Assembly (NCBI GenBank): GCA_022828595.1
Contig: JAKGHH010000002.1
Coordinates: 107,009,254-107,073,253, forward strand
Origin: Nelumbo lutea
Lineage: Eukaryota > Streptophyta > Magnoliopsida > Proteales > Nelumbonaceae
Direction of reading: 5' to 3'
DNA: 64,000 nucleotides
Below, in pieces: positions 11,271 to 21,329 of the stretch. The notes under the pieces are model-generated. The model made no database searches, was not told the DNA's origin, and worked only from the letters and a program-made list of their open reading frames with translations. Numbering within the stretch: position 1 is the stretch's first letter; each line of letters opens with the position of its first letter. Both the position numbers and the translations under genes were made by a program.

Positions 11271-12034
11271 ATGATCACCGGTGGATCGATTGTCGTGGGT
11301 TGCACCTCAGCCGTGGCGAAGACATCAGCTTGTGAGATGGAAAGAGAAGAGCAAAATCCTTCGAAGTGGCCAAGGTTAGAAGAGCCTATTTTCTTCACCG
11401 AAGATGACACACACGGATTCCAGTACCCCCATGATGACGCACTCATCATAAAGATAAGAATTAATGGTTTCGAGGTGAAGCGCGTCCTGGTCGATTCCGG
11501 CAGCTCGACGGACATACTCTTCAAGGATGCATTCGACAAGCTGCAGCTCTAGGAAAATGACATCAAGCCCGTGAACACTCCCTTAGTAGGCTTCAGCGGA
11601 GAGGAAGTCAAGCCCCTAGGAAGAGTTACAGTACCTATGGAGGTCGGTACCTGGCCTAGCATAGCGAGATTCGACCACACTTTCCTAGTGGTTGTGACTC
11701 CCTCCCCGTACAATGTCATAATAGGTCAACCTATCACCCACACTCTTCTCGCAGTGGTGTCCACCTATTATTTGGCCATGAAGTTCCCCACGGACTTCGG
11801 AGCAGGGGTAGTGTGACGCGACCAGTTCGAGTCTCACAAATGCTACATCGCCACCCTCAAAGGGAAAGCCAAGGCAGCAAACGACCTCAAGTTAGAGCAA
11901 CCTATGGAGTACCATGAGGAGCGAGCTTCACCAATAGAGGAGACAGTCTCTATACCCGTTTCAGCAGAAGATTCAACCAGGACTCTCCAAATCGGTGCAT
12001 CGATTGAGGAGCCTCTATGTTCTCATCTGGTAAG
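11271..12034 (+). pseudogene. Protease and start of pol of element A (broken)
   Basis: Aspartic protease: VLVDSGSSTDILF at about 11487-11523 holds the catalytic DSG. The next part, TPLVGFSGEEVKPLG, is shared with B and C. In-frame TAG (11550-11552) and TGA (11814-11816) stops interrupt it. The linker EEPLCSHLVSFL runs to 12034, where element B is inserted, and the frame resumes at 21330. The protease would cut the Gag-Pol precursor, but this copy cannot make it. Confidence 0.8.
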
Positions 12035-12039
12035 CTTCT
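12035..12039. repeat. Target-site duplication of element B (left)
   Basis: CTTCT is repeated exactly at 21325-21329. Removing B and one copy restores the pol reading frame of A. Confidence 0.9.
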
Positions 12040-12738
12040 TGATGATGTGCAATCCAGTCGGTCCTAGTTGCCGATTACCTTGCCTCTGATGAAATTGGAG
12101 GTGCCTGAAACAAGGAAGAAAATGGAGACTCCCGGGGAGGAACCCGGTTGGAACACTTTGAAGCTCAAGTTAGTGCTCTTGAGAAGGCAAGGGGAATGAG
12201 AGACTTCAAGACCAGAAAGCACAAGAATCACATACCTCCTTCTTTGGGGGAAGGGGGCCTTTTATAACCACCCTGGTACAGTCACTCCCATACCTCTGCC
12301 AGATCAGACATCATCACCTCCGCCAAATTGGGTGTCATTATTTCTGCCAGACACCAGTTCGGGTGTCATAACCTCTGCCAGTTGCCAATTCGGGTGTCAT
12401 AACCTCTGCCATTTGCCAGTTCGGGTGTCATAACCGCCACTGTCCTTGTCAGTGCCATCTCTGCCACGTTTGAGATGGTGGTGGCAGGTGGCCATTGGAG
12501 GGCGGTTGTCATGTGTCGGACCCCTAATCAGTCAGGCGTGCCGCCTCCGTGTACGGGCTTCCTGGGCATCAGATACGGTTGTTTAGCCAGGTGACTTGGA
12601 GCCGAAGTGGTGTGCAAGGTGAAGTCTTGAGTTTGGATAGAAGTGTGGCCCAAACTGCCCCGGGGTGGGTCAGCTCGGGTTTTTTCCCTTTGCACTCCTT
12701 GTAAGGCTCAGGACCTCCAAGGGAGAACTCGGGTTCTT
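12040..12738 (-). repeat. 3' LTR of element B (truncated)
   Basis: It aligns with 20455-21153 of the 5' LTR, then the similarity stops abruptly after GGGTTCTT. About 171 bp of LTR, the adjoining polypurine tract and the promoter region of the opposite-strand gene are missing. Both LTRs carry three to four units of a CAGTTCGGGTGTCATAACC repeat (here about 12350-12435). Confidence 0.85.
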
Positions 12739-12888
12739 GAGCTTGCGTCATTCTTCAACATTCGTTCACTTTCCTTCGCCATTCTTCAACATTCGTTCCT
12801 TGAGCTTGCGTCCAATGTTGTCAGCTTGCATCATTCTTCGTAGTCCGGTAGTTTTTTCCAGTAAGTCCTCAACCTTCTTTTTTATTCA

Positions 12889-14712
12889 ATGTCTTGCTCG
12901 GGTAGTTTAGATAGTCTTCTGGGGGGTCAGATGCTGGTTCTACAAACCGAGCTGCTACCCCTAACAGCCTTAGTGAGTCCAAGGCGGGGCCCAAGGTAGA
13001 GCCCGAGTTTGAGCCCGTAGGCCGAGTCACCTCGGGTAGCTTGCCATCCACATCCCGTTGTGGTCGGGTGCCAGATAAGTTTGAGCCTTCTACTATGACG
13101 CCCGAGAGACTTTGGTCCCTTATCACTCTGTATAACCTACCCGGGGAGTATACTTGTATTTTACCCTTGGGCGACTTTCCTTGGGAGCACGATCTGGACG
13201 AGATCGTAATATTCCGGGAGCAGCTTGTTGCCAAGCTGCGCCTTCCTTTCCATCCCCTTATCGTCGAGGTCATGAATCACTTTGGCGTTACTGTCGGTCA
13301 GCTCCACCCGAACTCCATTCGTAACCTTGTTGGGACCATCTCCCTTTGTTGCGAACACTATCTTCCATTGGACCTGGAAATCTTTTCCGCCATTCTTATG
13401 TTTAAGAAGCAAGTGGGTCCCCTGCCCGAGCGTAGGCGGGCCTAGTACTTGTCTCCTCGTCTGAGGTTCAAGATTTTGCATGGTCTTTTGAATAAGGTCC
13501 CGGCATGGAAGAGGGACTACTTCGTGGTTCGAAGTGCTACGGGGTGGTCGTTTCCTACTAAGTGGGGATTGGCCATTCCTAATCCTGGTGCCACGTTAGA
13601 TGAAGGAACGGTGAAGGGCCTCTAGGACTGGGCTCGGCTTGGACTCAAATGCGAAGTCTACTTGACGAAGGTCAAGCTTATCCAGGCCGGTCTGAGTTCA
13701 GGTAGGTTTCTTGATTAGAGGCTTGCTTTTGCTTTGTTTTTATTCTTGTCTTTTGACACCGATCTCTTTTTGCAGGTGTTATGGAGGTAGAGAAGACTTG
13801 AGGTGCGAACTTGTTTGATGGTATGAGGAGGAGGAAGCAAGCTACTAAGCGGGTCCGTGCCGACCCTTCCCGGGTTGCAGAGCCCAAGGCACCGAGAATA
13901 GAGCCTCCTAGGGAGCCCGAGGTGGCCCCTCCAGTTTAGGAAGCGGCAGGGGTTCCCTATGCCGATACTGCTTATACCTGGGCTGTGCCTTCAGGCTCGA
14001 GAAGTCAGGATGGGGCTGGGAGCGTGCTGACGCCGAGCTACGCTCTCTGAAAAAGTAAGAAGGCTATTTGCTCTGAGGAGGTCGTGGCATGGGCCGATTT
14101 TCCTCCGCAACACATAGGCACGTGTACTGCTACTCACGTCATGGTGGTAAGTCAAAGTAGTTTTTTTTTTGCTAGGCTGATTTGTTCTTGTTTTGGCAGG
14201 TGAACTCCTCTATCCACGCTCTAACAATCCAGGCGGAGAGGGGCTTGAAGCGAGCGCAAGCTATCGAAAAGGCTTCCCGCGCTACGCGAGTCGAGCTAAT
14301 GAGGTCTCGGAGGGACAATGAGGCCTTAGGATTGGTGGTGAAACACATGGAGGACCTGAAGTTGGACCTGGAGCATCAGGTCGGGTACCTTCAGGATGAA
14401 ATCAGGGAGAAGACTGAGATCTTCTCTTAGGCCATCGAGGAGGAGAAGGTGAAGGCCGTTAACGATTACATCGCTTCGTCGTGCTTTGATGACATGATGG
14501 TGGGCTCGTACAGAAAGGGTTTCAAGTTGAGCCAATGGATGATAAGGAACACGTACCCCGAGCTCAATATTAGTGCCATAACCACTTCGTGCATCACTCC
14601 GGAAATGGCTGCTGCAGCTGATGATGATGCGGATTCTGAAGACAAAGCGGGACCTTCGGGTATTGTCGAAGTCCCTTCTGAAGGCGAGGAAGATGTAGCT
14701 CCGGGCCTGTGA
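12889..14712 (+). pseudogene. Opposite-strand gene (aORF) of element B, two introns
   Basis: The gene runs against gag-pol, between integrase and the 3' LTR. The start ATG (MSCSGSLDS) matches the MSSFDSS start in C after one frameshift near 12930. The first exon carries the block LPLGDFPWEHDLDEIVIFREQ ... FGVTVGQLHPNSIRNLVG (about 13150-13345), which resembles the 'putative gypsy type transposon' family (Pfam Transposase_28, by recall). Intron 1 is 13702-13775 and intron 2 is 14147-14199, both GT-AG. The last exon encodes a coiled coil (about 14230-14430), then SYRKGFKLSQWMIRNTYPE and an acidic tail. Stops at 13441, 13622 and 14428 and others break the frame. The TATA box present in A and C is deleted. 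Its function is unknown. Confidence 0.75.
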
Positions 14713-15232
14713 GCTCGTTGCCGTTGTTTTTTATTTTGTTTTTTTGGAGTGAAGTGTAAGCAAGATAATTTTGCAATGAATAGTCCCCCCTTTTTTGGTT
14801 AAGTGTTTGGGCAGTCATTTTCTCTTTTCGCCGAGCTGATTATGTTGCCGAACTGCTAGACTTAGGCCCCGAGGCAAATTAACATAGTAAGGCTATACGC
14901 CCGATCTGTTCTGCCCCCGAGTTAGTTAACATAGGCTTAGAATTGGGCCCTGGGCTATGCACCTCGGGATCCATACTCGTGCAGCTTGCTTCATTAATGA
15001 GGTGTCGAGGTCATATTTAGCTCGACATTCTGGCCCTTACGGTGCCAAGGTCCTTGTTAGCTCGACATTCTGGCCCTTAGGCTCTAGTAGTTGCTCATGG
15101 CATGCTTAGTTTGATAATTTATAGGTAATATCGTCTTAAGTTGACGATGTTCCATGCCCGAGGTATCTGTTTACCCTCTAGGGTCTCGAGCTCGTATGCT
15201 CCCCCGAGTGCTCTTACTCGGTAGGGTCCTTC
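14713..15232. other. Spacer of B between aORF and integrase
   Basis: A non-coding spacer. The phrase GCTCGACATTCTGGCCCTTA occurs twice (about 15021 and 15060). Both the aORF transcript (plus strand) and the gag-pol transcript (minus strand) would run towards this region, so it may hold their 3' sequences. Confidence 0.5.
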
Positions 15233-18200
15233 CTAGTTTAGCCCGAGTTTGCCAACACCGAGCTCGGGTACCATGACCTTGCGGAGAACCAGGTTGCCGA
15301 CGCGAACGTTGTAATACCGAGCTACCCTTTGCTGGTATGCCACGGTCCTGATGTATGCGAGGTCCCTTACCTCGTCAAGTAGGTCGAGGTTGGTACGTAA
15401 CTCATCGTTATTAGTATTGTCGCTGTACGCTTCCAATCGTAGTGAGAGGATTTCGATTTCGGCTGGGATGACTGCCTCTGTGCCATAGGTGAGGTTGAAG
15501 GGAGTTTCTCCAGTGGTAGTCTTCTTTGTAGTTTGGTATGCCCATAGGATCCCGAGCAGCTCGTCTGCCCCAAACCCTTTAGCTCGGTCTAGCCTAGCTT
15601 TTATTCCGCGAAGGATAGCTATGTTCATGACTTCTGCCTAACTGTGTGCTTGTGGGTGCGCAACCGACATGAAGTTTTGTCAGATCCCCATGTCTTGGCA
15701 CCACTCTTGGAATTTGATGTCCTCGAACTACTTGCCATTGTCGGAGATCAGCACCCGAGGTAACCCGAAGCGACACACTATGTTCTTCCAGAAGAAGTTT
15801 TGGACGTTTCGAGCTGTGATGGTTACGAGGGTTTTAGCTTCAACCCACTTGGTGAAGTAGTCTACTGCGACTACTATGAACTTTCTTCCTCCTATTGCTG
15901 GCGGGAATGGCTCGAGTAAGTCGATACCCCATTGTGCGAAGGGCCACGTGCTGGTGAGGTACTTGAGGTCGGCGGCGGGCTGGTGGTGAATATTGGCATG
16001 CTTTTGGCATTTCTTGCACTCCCTAACTAGCCCGACGGCATCTACTTTCATTGTTGGCATTAGTACCCCTGTCATAGTGCTGTCTGAGTGACGACCCTGT
16101 CCCCCTGGTGTCCGCCACATAAGCCTTCATGAATGTCGTGGAGTACAAGCTCAGCTTTGGGAGGCTGCAAGTAGCGCAGGTAGGGGAGCGTGTAGGATCT
16201 TCGATGCAGCCGTCCGTCTAACATGACGTACTTGGCTACCTGGCGCTCTACCCTCTTGGCGGCGTTGCAGTCTATGGGGAGGGTTCCATGTAGAAGGAAG
16301 CTCGCGAGTGGATCAATCCAACTCGGTTATGCTTAGGCGACAGGAGCGACCTCCTCTGCCCCCCAAAGAATGCTAGGCCAAGGAAAGTCCTCTATGTACA
16401 CAGTTCTCATGGTGTTGTCACTAGTGCTGGCTAGCCGGGACAGGGCGTCAGCCTCAACGTTTTCTGACCTCGGGATTTGCTTGATGAAGTGTGACTAGAA
16501 GCTAAGCATAGCCTCTTTTACCTTTTCCAAGTAAGCGATCATAGTTGGCTCACGGGCTTCGTACTCATCGGTGACCTGGTTGAGCATGAGCTGGGAGTCG
16601 CTGTAGATAACGATGTGTTTTGCCTTTACCTCTTGCGCCAGGGCTAGCCCGGCTATCAACGCCTCGTATTCTGCCTCATTGTTGGATGCCGCGAACTCGA
16701 AGCGTAGCACGTACTCCAGTTTCGTGCCACTCGGACCGTGGAGAATTACACCGGCTCCGCTACCCTGCTGATTTGAGGAGCCATCTACGTGAAGGATCCA
16801 GTGCTCTTCATCCCAGTTCGCACTTGGCCTAACCAGGAGAGATACCGAATTGGGTGCGACCTCACAGGGCTCAGACTCAACCGGCCTGGGAGCACTGAGC
16901 TCATCCGAACTGTGAGCCTCGTGCTCGACTGGGCTGAGGACCTCAGAGCTAAACATGCATTCTGCAACAAAATACGCAAAGGCTTGAGCTTTGATAGCGG
17001 TTCATGGCTTGTACTGGAGGTCGTACTCATGGAGTTCGATGTCCCATTTCGTTAATCGACCAGAGACCTCGAGCTTGAGTAATACTTGCCTCAAGGATTT
17101 GTTGGTGAGGACGATGATGGTATGGGCTTGGAAATACAGATTGAGTTTGTGGGCCACAATGACTAGCGCAAAGGCTAGCTTTTCTATCTCCGGATATCTT
17201 GTTTATGCTCCCTGCAATATTTTACTAACATAGTAGATGGGTTGTTGGACCCGATTTGCTTCCTTTACCACTACCGAACTGACCACTTCATCGCTTGTCG
17301 AGAGGTATAGTTCTAAAACATCGCCCTCTTCAGGCCAGGTCAACACTGGGATACCAGCGAGGTATTTTTTGAGCTCTGAACCCTTTGCTTTTCATTGCCT
17401 TGAAGAAGGGCAGGCAACGGTCTGCTGACTTAGACATGAAACGGCTCAGAGCGGCCATTCTGCCATTTAGCTTCTGAATCTCTTTCACTTTTCGGGGTGG
17501 TCTCATATCTAGGATGGCTTTTATCTTGTTCGGGTTGGCCTCAATACCGCGCCGGTTGACAATATACCCTAGGAACTTACCCGAGGTGACACCGAAGACA
17601 CACTTATTTGGGTTTAGTTTCATGTTAAATTGACGTAGAATTTGAAAGACAAAATGCAGATCTTGTATCAATTGATGCGAAAACTGTGTCTTGACGACCA
17701 TATCGTCTACATTACATTCTATCTTTGTGCCAATTAAGGGTTGAAACAACTTATTCACAAGCCTTTGAAAGGTCACCCCAACATTTTTCAGTCTGAAGGG
17801 CATAACCTTGTAGCAATACAAGCCGAACTCGATTATGAAGGCGGTTTTTTCCTTGTCGGCTGGGTTCATCCTGATTTGGTTGTAGCCTAACTAGGCATCC
17901 AGGAAGCTTAGAAATTCGTATCCCAAGGTCATGTCCACTAGGCGGTCAATCATGGAGAGGGGGAAGCAGTCTTTTGGGCAAGTTTGGTTCAGGTCGGTGT
18001 AGTCAACGCACATGCGTCACTTGCCGTTTGCCTTTTTTACCAGAACAGGATTGGCTACCCAGCTCGGGTAATGAACTTCTCTTATGAAGTTTGCTACGAG
18101 GAGCTTCTCGACCTCCTCATCCACCGCCCTCCAGTGTTCTGAGGCTTAGTTGCGTTTCTTATGTCTAATGGGCTAATTATAGGGTCAGTATTGAGCTTAG

Positions 18201-18873
18201 GAGCTATGAGCTTAGGGTCTATGTCGGGTATTTCTGCCGCAGACCAAGTGAAAACATCTAAGTTATTGAGTAAGAAGCGTACCAATTTGGATCGCAAGGG
18301 TTCTTCTAGGGATGCTCCGACCTGAAGTAATCTGGTGGGGTCTTCCGTCGAGACAGTGATGGGAACAGTTTCCTCGGTTGGTGTAGCTTGCTCCTCGTTC
18401 TGTTCCATAGGTCGCTCCAGTTCAAGGTTGCCAGTTACCTTAGCTTTTCCCTTGAGGGCGGCGACATAGCACTTACTGGACTCGAGCTGGTCGCCCCACA
18501 CTACCCTGATGCCGAAGTCCGTTGGGAACTTCATGGCCAAATAGTAAGTAGACACCACAGCCTTTAAAGCATGGGTGATTGGCCGACCTACTATGGTGTT
18601 GTAGGGGGAGGGGGTGGCGACTACCAAAAAATCGTGACTGAGTCTAACCATACTAGGCCACATGCCGACTTCCACGGGTATTGTGACCTTTCCCAAGGGT
18701 CTTACCTCTTCTCCGCTAAAGCCGACCAGCGGGGTGTTCGTGGGTTTCAAGTCATTCTCTTGGAACTGGAGTTTGTCGAAGGCTACTACAAAAAGGATGT
18801 TTCCCTTCAGACGAGGTGGCCACTTCACATACGGGGCATCTTTGATCGCCATTAAGATCTCGACCCGCTTCAC
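15233..18873 (-). pseudogene. pol of element B (broken)
   Basis: Order on the minus strand: post-protease linker (18873-18094), reverse transcriptase (about 18090-17330), RNase H, second RNase H (VDGSSNQQGSG, EFAASNNEAEYEALIAGL; about 16800-16500) and integrase (HHCC finger, VDYFTKWVEA, LISDNGK; about 16300-15233). The polymerase YVDD box reads NVDD (17702-17713). The linker frame runs from gag KWPPRLKG directly into VAFDKLQFQ, so the RNA-binding knuckle and the protease DSG are absent. Frameshifts and stops occur throughout, and a gap of about 60 bp follows KSKGF near 17385. Confidence 0.8.
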
Positions 18874-18889
18874 GTTTAAGGGCGTGTAG

Positions 18890-20364
18890 TCTATCCGACC
18901 TGCTAAGGGAGCTCGGAACGGCTGGCTTGGCCTTGTCCCCCGGGGTGGGTCTTTCTTTCTCCTATCATATGGGTTGGAGGGTTCGCCTTCCCTCTTCCTT
19001 TTTTCGATCCCGCTTTCAGTCCTTTGATTGATCTCCTCCTCTGTTCATATGAATTTGTCCGCGAGTTTGAGAAATTTAGTTACGGTCGCGGGCTGGTTGA
19101 CTACCAAGTGCCACTTGAACTTCTTGTGTGTCACACCCCTCTTGGCTGCCACGAGCTGTACCGCGGGGTCTAGGCGCGGTATCTGTAAGCACGCGTCATT
19201 GAACTGTTTGACATAGCCCCGGATGGACTCTCCTTCCCTCTGGACTATGCCGAGGGGCACCACTTGCTAGTAATGAAGTGCGTGGTGAAGACTTGTATGA
19301 ACTGGGTCCAGCTTCTTATCGACCCGGGGGCTAGGTTCCTGTACTAGGTGCGGGCCACTCCCCTGAAGGTGTTAGTGAAGGCCACACACATGCAAGACTC
19401 ACTGGCCCTTGACAGGTGCATTTGGGACTGGAAAGCATCGACATGGTCATTGGGGTCAAAGGTCCCATCATACTTGTCTAGGGGAGGGAGTTTGAAATCT
19501 TTGGGCATGGGAACTGCAAGGAATTCTGACGACAGGGGGGAAGGAACTGAAAGAATAGGGGGAACTTTCACCTCATCTGAGCTTGTTTCTTCTTTACCTC
19601 AGAGCTCGGGTAGGATGCGGGTGGTAGTTTGATGACTTCACCGGTGTCTTCATTGCTGCTTAGAAGGCCCGGTATTAGCACTACTTGCCTCGATGTTGCC
19701 AAGCTCGATCGGCCTGGACTATTGGTAGTTCGCGGCCAGGATGTCAAATTGGTTCTTTGCGAGTGGGAGCTCGAACTTAGAGTGCCGAGATGCTGACTTC
19801 AGCAAGGAGGTTCTTGATCCGCCAGCGAGCCGCAAGGTAGGGGTAATTAGTCTTTTCCTCCTACCCGGGGATGAGGCTTGGCTCTTGGAGGGGTTCTGAA
19901 GTTGGGAGGCTTCTCCTCGGTGAAGGTGCCCGCCCTGAGGGGAGGGCTTGACTGGCTTCGGAGCAGGGTGTCGAGGTGGGAGTTGTGGTTGGTTCAGAGG
20001 TAGTTGGGGGAATTACTGTTGATAGTGACACTGAGAAATGTGGTGTAGTACTTGCTGCTGATGGAGCTGATGTTGCTGGAATTGCTGCATTTGGGCTTGC
20101 ATTGCCTGCATGCACTGTATCAAGTCATCAAGCTGGTTCTGGCTGGTCGCCAGAGGGACAACTGTTGGTTCAGCGAAAGCTGTCAAGATAGGGGGGGGGG
20201 AGGGGAACATTCACAGGTGCTACCGCACTCGATGCATTGAGGCTAGGGATTACGTCCGTCGAGAGGGGGACGGTGAATTGTCCGATACATACAGTGGCGG
20301 GCTGGGGGTGTTCCCCTACAACATTCAAATCGGCGTTGTGCCTGTTGCTGCTGGAAGAAGCCAT
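18890..20364 (-). pseudogene. gag of element B (broken)
   Basis: The start ATG at 20364 gives MASSSSNRHNADLN. The proline-rich amino end includes QNQLDDLIQCMQAMQAQMQQ. The gag core PMPKDFKLPPLDKYDGTFDPN lies at about 19510-19450 and KRGVTHKKFKWHLVVNQPATV near 19150. Stops and frameshifts separate the pieces. The C-terminal knuckle is deleted together with the protease core (see pol of B). Confidence 0.75.
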
Positions 20365-20381
20365 GGAAGCTAAGGTTTCTT

Positions 20382-20405
20382 TGAGAGAGAGAGAGAGAGA
20401 GAGAG
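20382..20405. repeat. (AG)n tract in the leader of B
   Basis: A GA run lies between the gag start and the primer site of B. It is a simple-repeat expansion in the untranslated leader. Confidence 0.85.
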
Positions 20406-20433
20406 TTAAAGGTTAGGGGAGACTTTTTGAAGT

Positions 20434-20454
20434 TTTCCCACAGACGGCACCAAA
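20434..20454 (-). other. Primer binding site of B
   Basis: On the minus strand TTTGGTGCCGTCTGTGGG follows the 5' LTR directly. It is the same motif as in A and C, with one changed base in the core (GGTGCCG for GGCGCCG). Confidence 0.7.
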
Positions 20455-21324
20455 TGATGATGCGCAATCCGGTCGGTCCTAGCTGCCGGTTACCTTGCCT
20501 CTGATGAAATCGGAGGTGCCTGAAACAAGGAAGAAAATGGAGACTACCGGGGAGGAACCCGGTTGGAACACTTCGAAGCTCAAGCTAGTGCTCTTGAGAA
20601 GGCAAGGGGAATGAGGGACTTCAAGACCAGAAAGCACAAGAATCACATACCTCCTTCTTTGGGGGAAGGGGGGCTTTTATAATCACCCTGGTACACTCAC
20701 TCCCATACCTCTACTAGATCGAGCATCATCACCTCCGCCAAATCGAGTGTCATCATTTCTGCCAGATGCTAGTTCGGGTGTCATAACCTCTGCTAGTTGC
20801 CAGTTCGGGTGTCATAACCTCTGCCAGTTGCCGGTTCAAGTGTCATAACTGCCACTGTCCTTGTCAGGGCTGTCTCTACCACGTTTGAGATGGCGGTGGC
20901 AGGTGGCCGTTGGAGGGCGGTTGTCATGTTTCGGACCCCTAATCAATCAGGCGCACTGCCTCCATGTACGGGCTTCCTGGGCGTCAGGTATGGTTGTTCA
21001 GTCAGGAGACTTGGAGCTAAAGTGGTGTGTGAGGTGAAGTCTTGAGTTCGGATAGAAGTGTGGCCCGAACTGCCCCGGGTTGGATCAGCTCAGATTTTTT
21101 CCCTTTGCGCTCCTTGTAAGGCTCAAGACCTCCAAGGGAGAGCTCGGGTTCTTCCTTGGGGAGCTCGGGTCATGGATTCCTTTTTTGGGGGAGCTTGGGA
21201 CTCCCTTTCTCAGAGCTCGGGTTGTGGGCCCGCTGCCGTGCCGAGCTGGCTCTTCTGCCAAGTCACTCTCGGTTGCTTCCACGTGTCGCGTGGCCACGGG
21301 GTCAGGCCAAATTTTCCTCCATCA
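20455..21324 (-). repeat. 5' LTR of element B (complete)
   Basis: 870 bp, from TGATGATGCGC to CTCCATCA on the plus strand. It contains direct sub-repeats of CAGTTCGGGTGTCATAACC at about 20768-20850. Confidence 0.9.
20674..20681 (-). promoter_or_regulatory. TATA box in 5' LTR of B
   Basis: TATAAAAG on the minus strand in a GTGATTATAAAAG context, also found in C (56718-56725). It is the likely promoter of the gag-pol transcript. Confidence 0.6.
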
Positions 21325-21329
21325 CTTCT
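21325..21329. repeat. Target-site duplication of element B (right)
   Basis: CTTCT, identical to 12035-12039. Confidence 0.9.

Larger units (their letters stand above)
12040..21324 (-). mobile_element. Tat-type Ty3/gypsy retrotransposon B, nested in A
   Basis: A minus-strand element with a perfect 5-bp target duplication (CTTCT), inserted in pol of A. It has a full 5' LTR (20455-21324), primer site, gag, a pol lacking knuckle and protease core, integrase, an opposite-strand gene (12889-14712) and a truncated 3' LTR (12040-12738). Two internal deletions and a changed polymerase motif mean that it is not autonomous. It is younger than A, because it lies inside A. Confidence 0.92.

Noticed and set aside
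12350..12435. CRISPR-like look of regular repeats in the LTR of B
   Set aside because: There are only three to four contiguous units without unique spacers, inside an LTR of a plant retrotransposon.
13041..13445. A host gene for the QLHPNSIRN protein
   Set aside because: The same gene occurs in all three Tat elements in the same place, so it belongs to the elements at this locus, even if it was once captured from a host.
20434..20454. Possible tRNA-derived gene at the primer sites
   Set aside because: Only the 18-20 base primer complement is present at each site. No cloverleaf follows.
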